A stretch of 9,252 nucleotides of DNA from an uncultured Pseudomonadota bacterium (GTDB taxonomy: Bacteria > Pseudomonadota > Gammaproteobacteria > Methylococcales > Methylomonadaceae), in contig CAIZCB010000199.1 of NCBI GenBank assembly GCA_903931355.1, positions 1-9,252 of the forward strand, given 5' to 3'. Made by a program: the position numbers and the translations under genes. This document shows positions 6,981-9,252 of this stretch, piece after piece; position 1 is the first letter of the stretch; the number at the start of each line of letters is the position of its first letter. The notes beneath the pieces are model-generated. The model did no database searches. It saw only the letters and a list, made by a program, of their open reading frames with translations, and was not told where the DNA came from.

Positions 6981-8351
6981 TTATTTCTCCTTTTTAACCG
7001 GACGTTGCCAAGTGGCAATACTGACTTGTTTAGTTCGACTGAGGGTTAGCTGATCATCTGGCGTGTCTTTGGTAATGGTGGAACCCGCGCCGATAGTGGC
7101 ATTTTTGCCAATCACCACCGGCGCAACCAATTGGCTGTCTGAGCCGATAAAGGCACCATCACCAATAATGGTTTTGAATTTATTGACGCCATCGTAGTTA
7201 CAGGTAATCGTGCCGGCGCCGATATTAACTTTGCTACCGACTTCGCTGTCGCCAACGTAGCTTAGATGATTGATTTTGCTGCCGCTGGCAACCGTCGATT
7301 TTTTGATTTCGACGAAATTGCCGATATGAACATGATCGGCTAATTCTGTTTGTGGGCGTAGGCGGGCATAAGGGCCGACACGACTATTCGCGCCAATAAC
7401 GGCATCTTCAATCAAGCTATTAGCTAAGATTTCAACATGTTCAGCTATCGTGGCATTTTTAATAATGCAGTTAGCACCGATTTTGACGTTTGAACCAATA
7501 CGGTTTACGCCTTCAAAAATTACGTTTACATCAACGTCAATATCTTGGCCAAGCTCGGCAAACACACCTCTGACATCAATTCTATTAGGATCGCGCAAGG
7601 TAACGCCTTTTTCCATAAGACTATAGGCTTGTTGTTGCTGATAAACCCTTTCTAAATGCGCTAATTGATTGCGATTATTGACGCCTAAGACTTCATCCTG
7701 ACTGCTAGCTTGGGTGGTTTTGATGCTTAAACCATCAGCAACCGCCATTTCGATAATGTCGGTTAGGTAATATTCATTCTGGGCGTTGTTGTTACTTAAT
7801 CTGCCAAGCCATTCGATTAATTGCTTGCCTTTGCAAGCGAGAATGCCGGTGTTGCCTTCGTTAATTAGTAATTCGCTAGGATTTGCATCTTTTTGTTCGA
7901 CAATTTTAGTCACAGCGCCATCAGCATTTCTAACGATGCGACCATATCCAGTTGGATCATCTAAAACCACTGTCAACAAGGCTAATGATTGTGAGCTGAC
8001 ATCCTTCAATAGGGTTTGCAAGGTCTGTGATTTTAATAGCGGTACATCACCGTACAAAATTAAAACCGTATCCGCATCTTCAACATGGTGAATGGCTTGT
8101 TGTACTGCGTGGCCGGTTCCAAGCTGTTGTTTTTGCTCAATCCATGTTGCATCAAAATGATTCAGAGTTTGTTTAACGGTTTCTCCGCCATGACCATAAA
8201 TAATGAAAACCTTGTTGTTTTCTAACTCTAAACTGGTGTCATAGACGTGATGTAACAACGCTTTATTGGCAATTTCATGTAACACTTTAGAACGGCTTGA
8301 GCGCATCCGAGTGCCTTGTCCTGCTGCTAAAATAATAGTTTTTATCGACAT
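6981..8351 (-). CDS. glmU: Bifunctional N-acetylglucosamine-1-phosphate uridyltransferase / glucosamine-1-phosphate acetyltransferase
   Basis: Cytoplasmic bifunctional enzyme: the C-terminal domain acetylates glucosamine-1-phosphate from acetyl-CoA, and the N-terminal domain couples the product to UTP to give UDP-GlcNAc. From the ATG at 8351 the protein has 456 residues, equal to E. coli GlmU. Pyrophosphorylase landmarks: [18 protein letters not shown] (8-25), QQLGTGHAV (76-83), YGDVPLL with metal ligand Asp102, and NEYYLTDI (192-199). The left-handed beta-helix of hexapeptide repeats runs from about 255, with catalytic His362 in [14 protein letters not shown] and the acetyl-CoA region [17 protein letters not shown] (376-392). 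Start choice: the frame stays open up to an ATG at 8396, but those 15 extra codons fall inside the atp terminator, while the ATG at 8351 has AAGGAA 7 bases upstream and gives the canonical [11 protein letters not shown] start. It leads the glmU-glmS-metF-like unit; no separate strong promoter is evident. Confidence 0.99.
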   Translation of the reverse strand: MSIKTIILAAGQGTRMRSSRSKVLHEIANKALLHHVYDTSLELENNKVFIIYGHGGETVKQTLNHFDATWIEQKQQLGTGHAVQQAIHHVEDADTVLILYGDVPLLKSQTLQTLLKDVSSQSLALLTVVLDDPTGYGRIVRNADGAVTKIVEQKDANPSELLINEGNTGILACKGKQLIEWLGRLSNNNAQNEYYLTDIIEMAVADGLSIKTTQASSQDEVLGVNNRNQLAHLERVYQQQQAYSLMEKGVTLRDPNRIDVRGVFAELGQDIDVDVNVIFEGVNRIGSNVKIGANCIIKNATIAEHVEILANSLIEDAVIGANSRVGPYARLRPQTELADHVHIGNFVEIKKSTVASGSKINHLSYVGDSEVGSKVNIGAGTITCNYDGVNKFKTIIGDGAFIGSDSQLVAPVVIGKNATIGAGSTITKDTPDDQLTLSRTKQVSIATWQRPVKKEK

Positions 8352-8358
8352 TGCTATA

Positions 8359-8364
8359 TTCCTT
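8359..8364 (-). promoter_or_regulatory. Ribosome binding site fixing the glmU start
   Basis: AAGGAA on the minus strand lies 7 bases before the ATG at 8351, and just beyond the T-run of the atp terminator. It decides the start against the in-frame ATG at 8396, whose codons overlap the terminator stem. Confidence 0.8.
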
Positions 8365-8403
8365 AAACAAAAAAGCCCGATAACGAAAAACGTCATCGGG
8401 CTT
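8365..8403 (-). terminator. Strong intrinsic terminator of the ATP synthase operon
   Basis: On the minus strand AGCCCGATGACG (8402-8391) pairs with CGTTATCGGGCT (8385-8374) over 12 base pairs including one G-U pair, with a TTTTT loop, followed by six T, a G and three more T. It begins about 22 bases after the atpC stop codon. This is a textbook rho-independent terminator separating atpDC from glmU, yet glmU starts only 17 bases after the six-T run. Confidence 0.92.
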
Positions 8404-8424
8404 ATATTTTACGAGGGTAATAAA

Positions 8425-8847
8425 TTACGAACCACGTTTTCTTAGTCTTTCCAAGGTTCTTAACTGCATCACTGCTTCAGCTAATTCAGCTTGAGCAACA
8501 GCATAATCATATTTACCTGATTTATCGCTCAACATTTCTTCGGCTCTGGCTTTGGCTTGCAAAGCAGCTGCCTCATCAATGTCTTTTGCTCTAATCGCTG
8601 TGTCTGCCAAAACAGTCACAACATCAGGTTGAACCTCTAAAAGTCCGCCTGACACGTAATATGCCAAGCTTTCTTTATCATTTAATTTAACTCGCACTTC
8701 ACCAGGCTTAAGCTTGGTAATTAATGGCGCGTGCCGAGGTGCAATACCTACTTCACCTAATTCGGCAGGGGCAAATACCATTTCCGCCAGGCCTGAATAG
8801 ACTTCTTGCTCGGCGCTGACGATGTCAACATGAATTGTCATTGCCAT
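8425..8847 (-). CDS. atpC: ATP synthase F1 epsilon subunit
   Basis: Central-stalk subunit of the F1 sector of the F1Fo ATP synthase; it links gamma to the c-ring and can inhibit ATP hydrolysis through its C-terminal helices. The 140-residue protein is of usual length. The N-terminal beta-sandwich has the family hallmarks [43 protein letters not shown] and [20 protein letters not shown]; the C-terminal part (about 88-140) is the helical hairpin with [16 protein letters not shown] and [19 protein letters not shown]. The ATG at 8847 has AGGAG 9 bases upstream; an ATG two codons later would be too far from it. It follows atpD by 26 bases and is the last gene of the atp operon, before a strong terminator. 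Confidence 0.98.
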   Translation of the reverse strand: MAMTIHVDIVSAEQEVYSGLAEMVFAPAELGEVGIAPRHAPLITKLKPGEVRVKLNDKESLAYYVSGGLLEVQPDVVTVLADTAIRAKDIDEAAALQAKARAEEMLSDKSGKYDYAVAQAELAEAVMQLRTLERLRKRGS

Positions 8848-8873
8848 CTCGAAATTCTCCTGTGCTAATAAGC

Positions 8874-9252
<379 letters not shown>

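Noticed and set aside
7786..8091. Plus-strand 101-codon frame opposite glmU
   Set aside because: Shadow of the GlmU coding frame; Ser/Leu-rich composition typical of antisense reading, no start signals.

Overview
Every recognisable gene in this window lies on the minus strand, so transcription reads from high to low coordinates. The content is bacterial chromosome of gammaproteobacterial type. The end of an F1Fo ATP synthase operon (atpD, atpC) is followed directly by glmU and glmS, an order well known from Escherichia coli and relatives. Base composition is moderate (mid-40s % GC by eye). A methanotroph-like gammaproteobacterium (Methylococcales) is a possible host, but that is only an impression from protein style and gene mix. 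No mobile element, CRISPR array, tRNA or rRNA was seen.

Housekeeping half (about 4399-9252). The 3' part of atpD and complete atpC close the ATP synthase operon, which ends in a strong intrinsic terminator (8365-8403). glmU starts only about 17 bases beyond the terminator's T-run, with its own good ribosome binding site. It is followed almost without a gap by glmS, and after 9 bases by a short gene of the methylenetetrahydrofolate reductase (MetF) superfamily. GlmS makes glucosamine-6-phosphate. GlmU acetylates glucosamine-1-phosphate and couples it to UTP, giving UDP-GlcNAc for peptidoglycan and lipopolysaccharide. The MetF-like gene is not an obvious member of that pathway and is the least explained gene here.

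Intergenic region 4135-4398 (264 bases). It holds no gene but is unusually structured. It contains a long bulged hairpin just after the MetF-like gene, a nested set of four AACCAAT/ATTGGTT heptamers forming two dyads, and a TTGTCAY direct repeat with an 11-base period of the kind bound by OmpR/PhoB-type response regulators. A weak promoter-like pair lies in front of the efflux operon.

Metal-efflux half (1-4134). Three genes form a czcCBA-type operon: an outer-membrane channel (TolC/CzcC family), a periplasmic adaptor predicted to be a lipoprotein (CzcB family), and the inner-membrane RND pump (CzcA family), which runs off the left edge. Together they would form a tripartite proton-driven pump exporting heavy-metal cations. 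The pump carries the DFG-x3-D signature of heavy-metal RND proteins, with local variations noted below.

I see no convincing wholly new system. The points most worth a second look are the operator-rich intergenic region, the divergent MetF-like protein attached to the glmUS operon, the terminator in front of glmU, and two start-site corrections (glmU and czcB).
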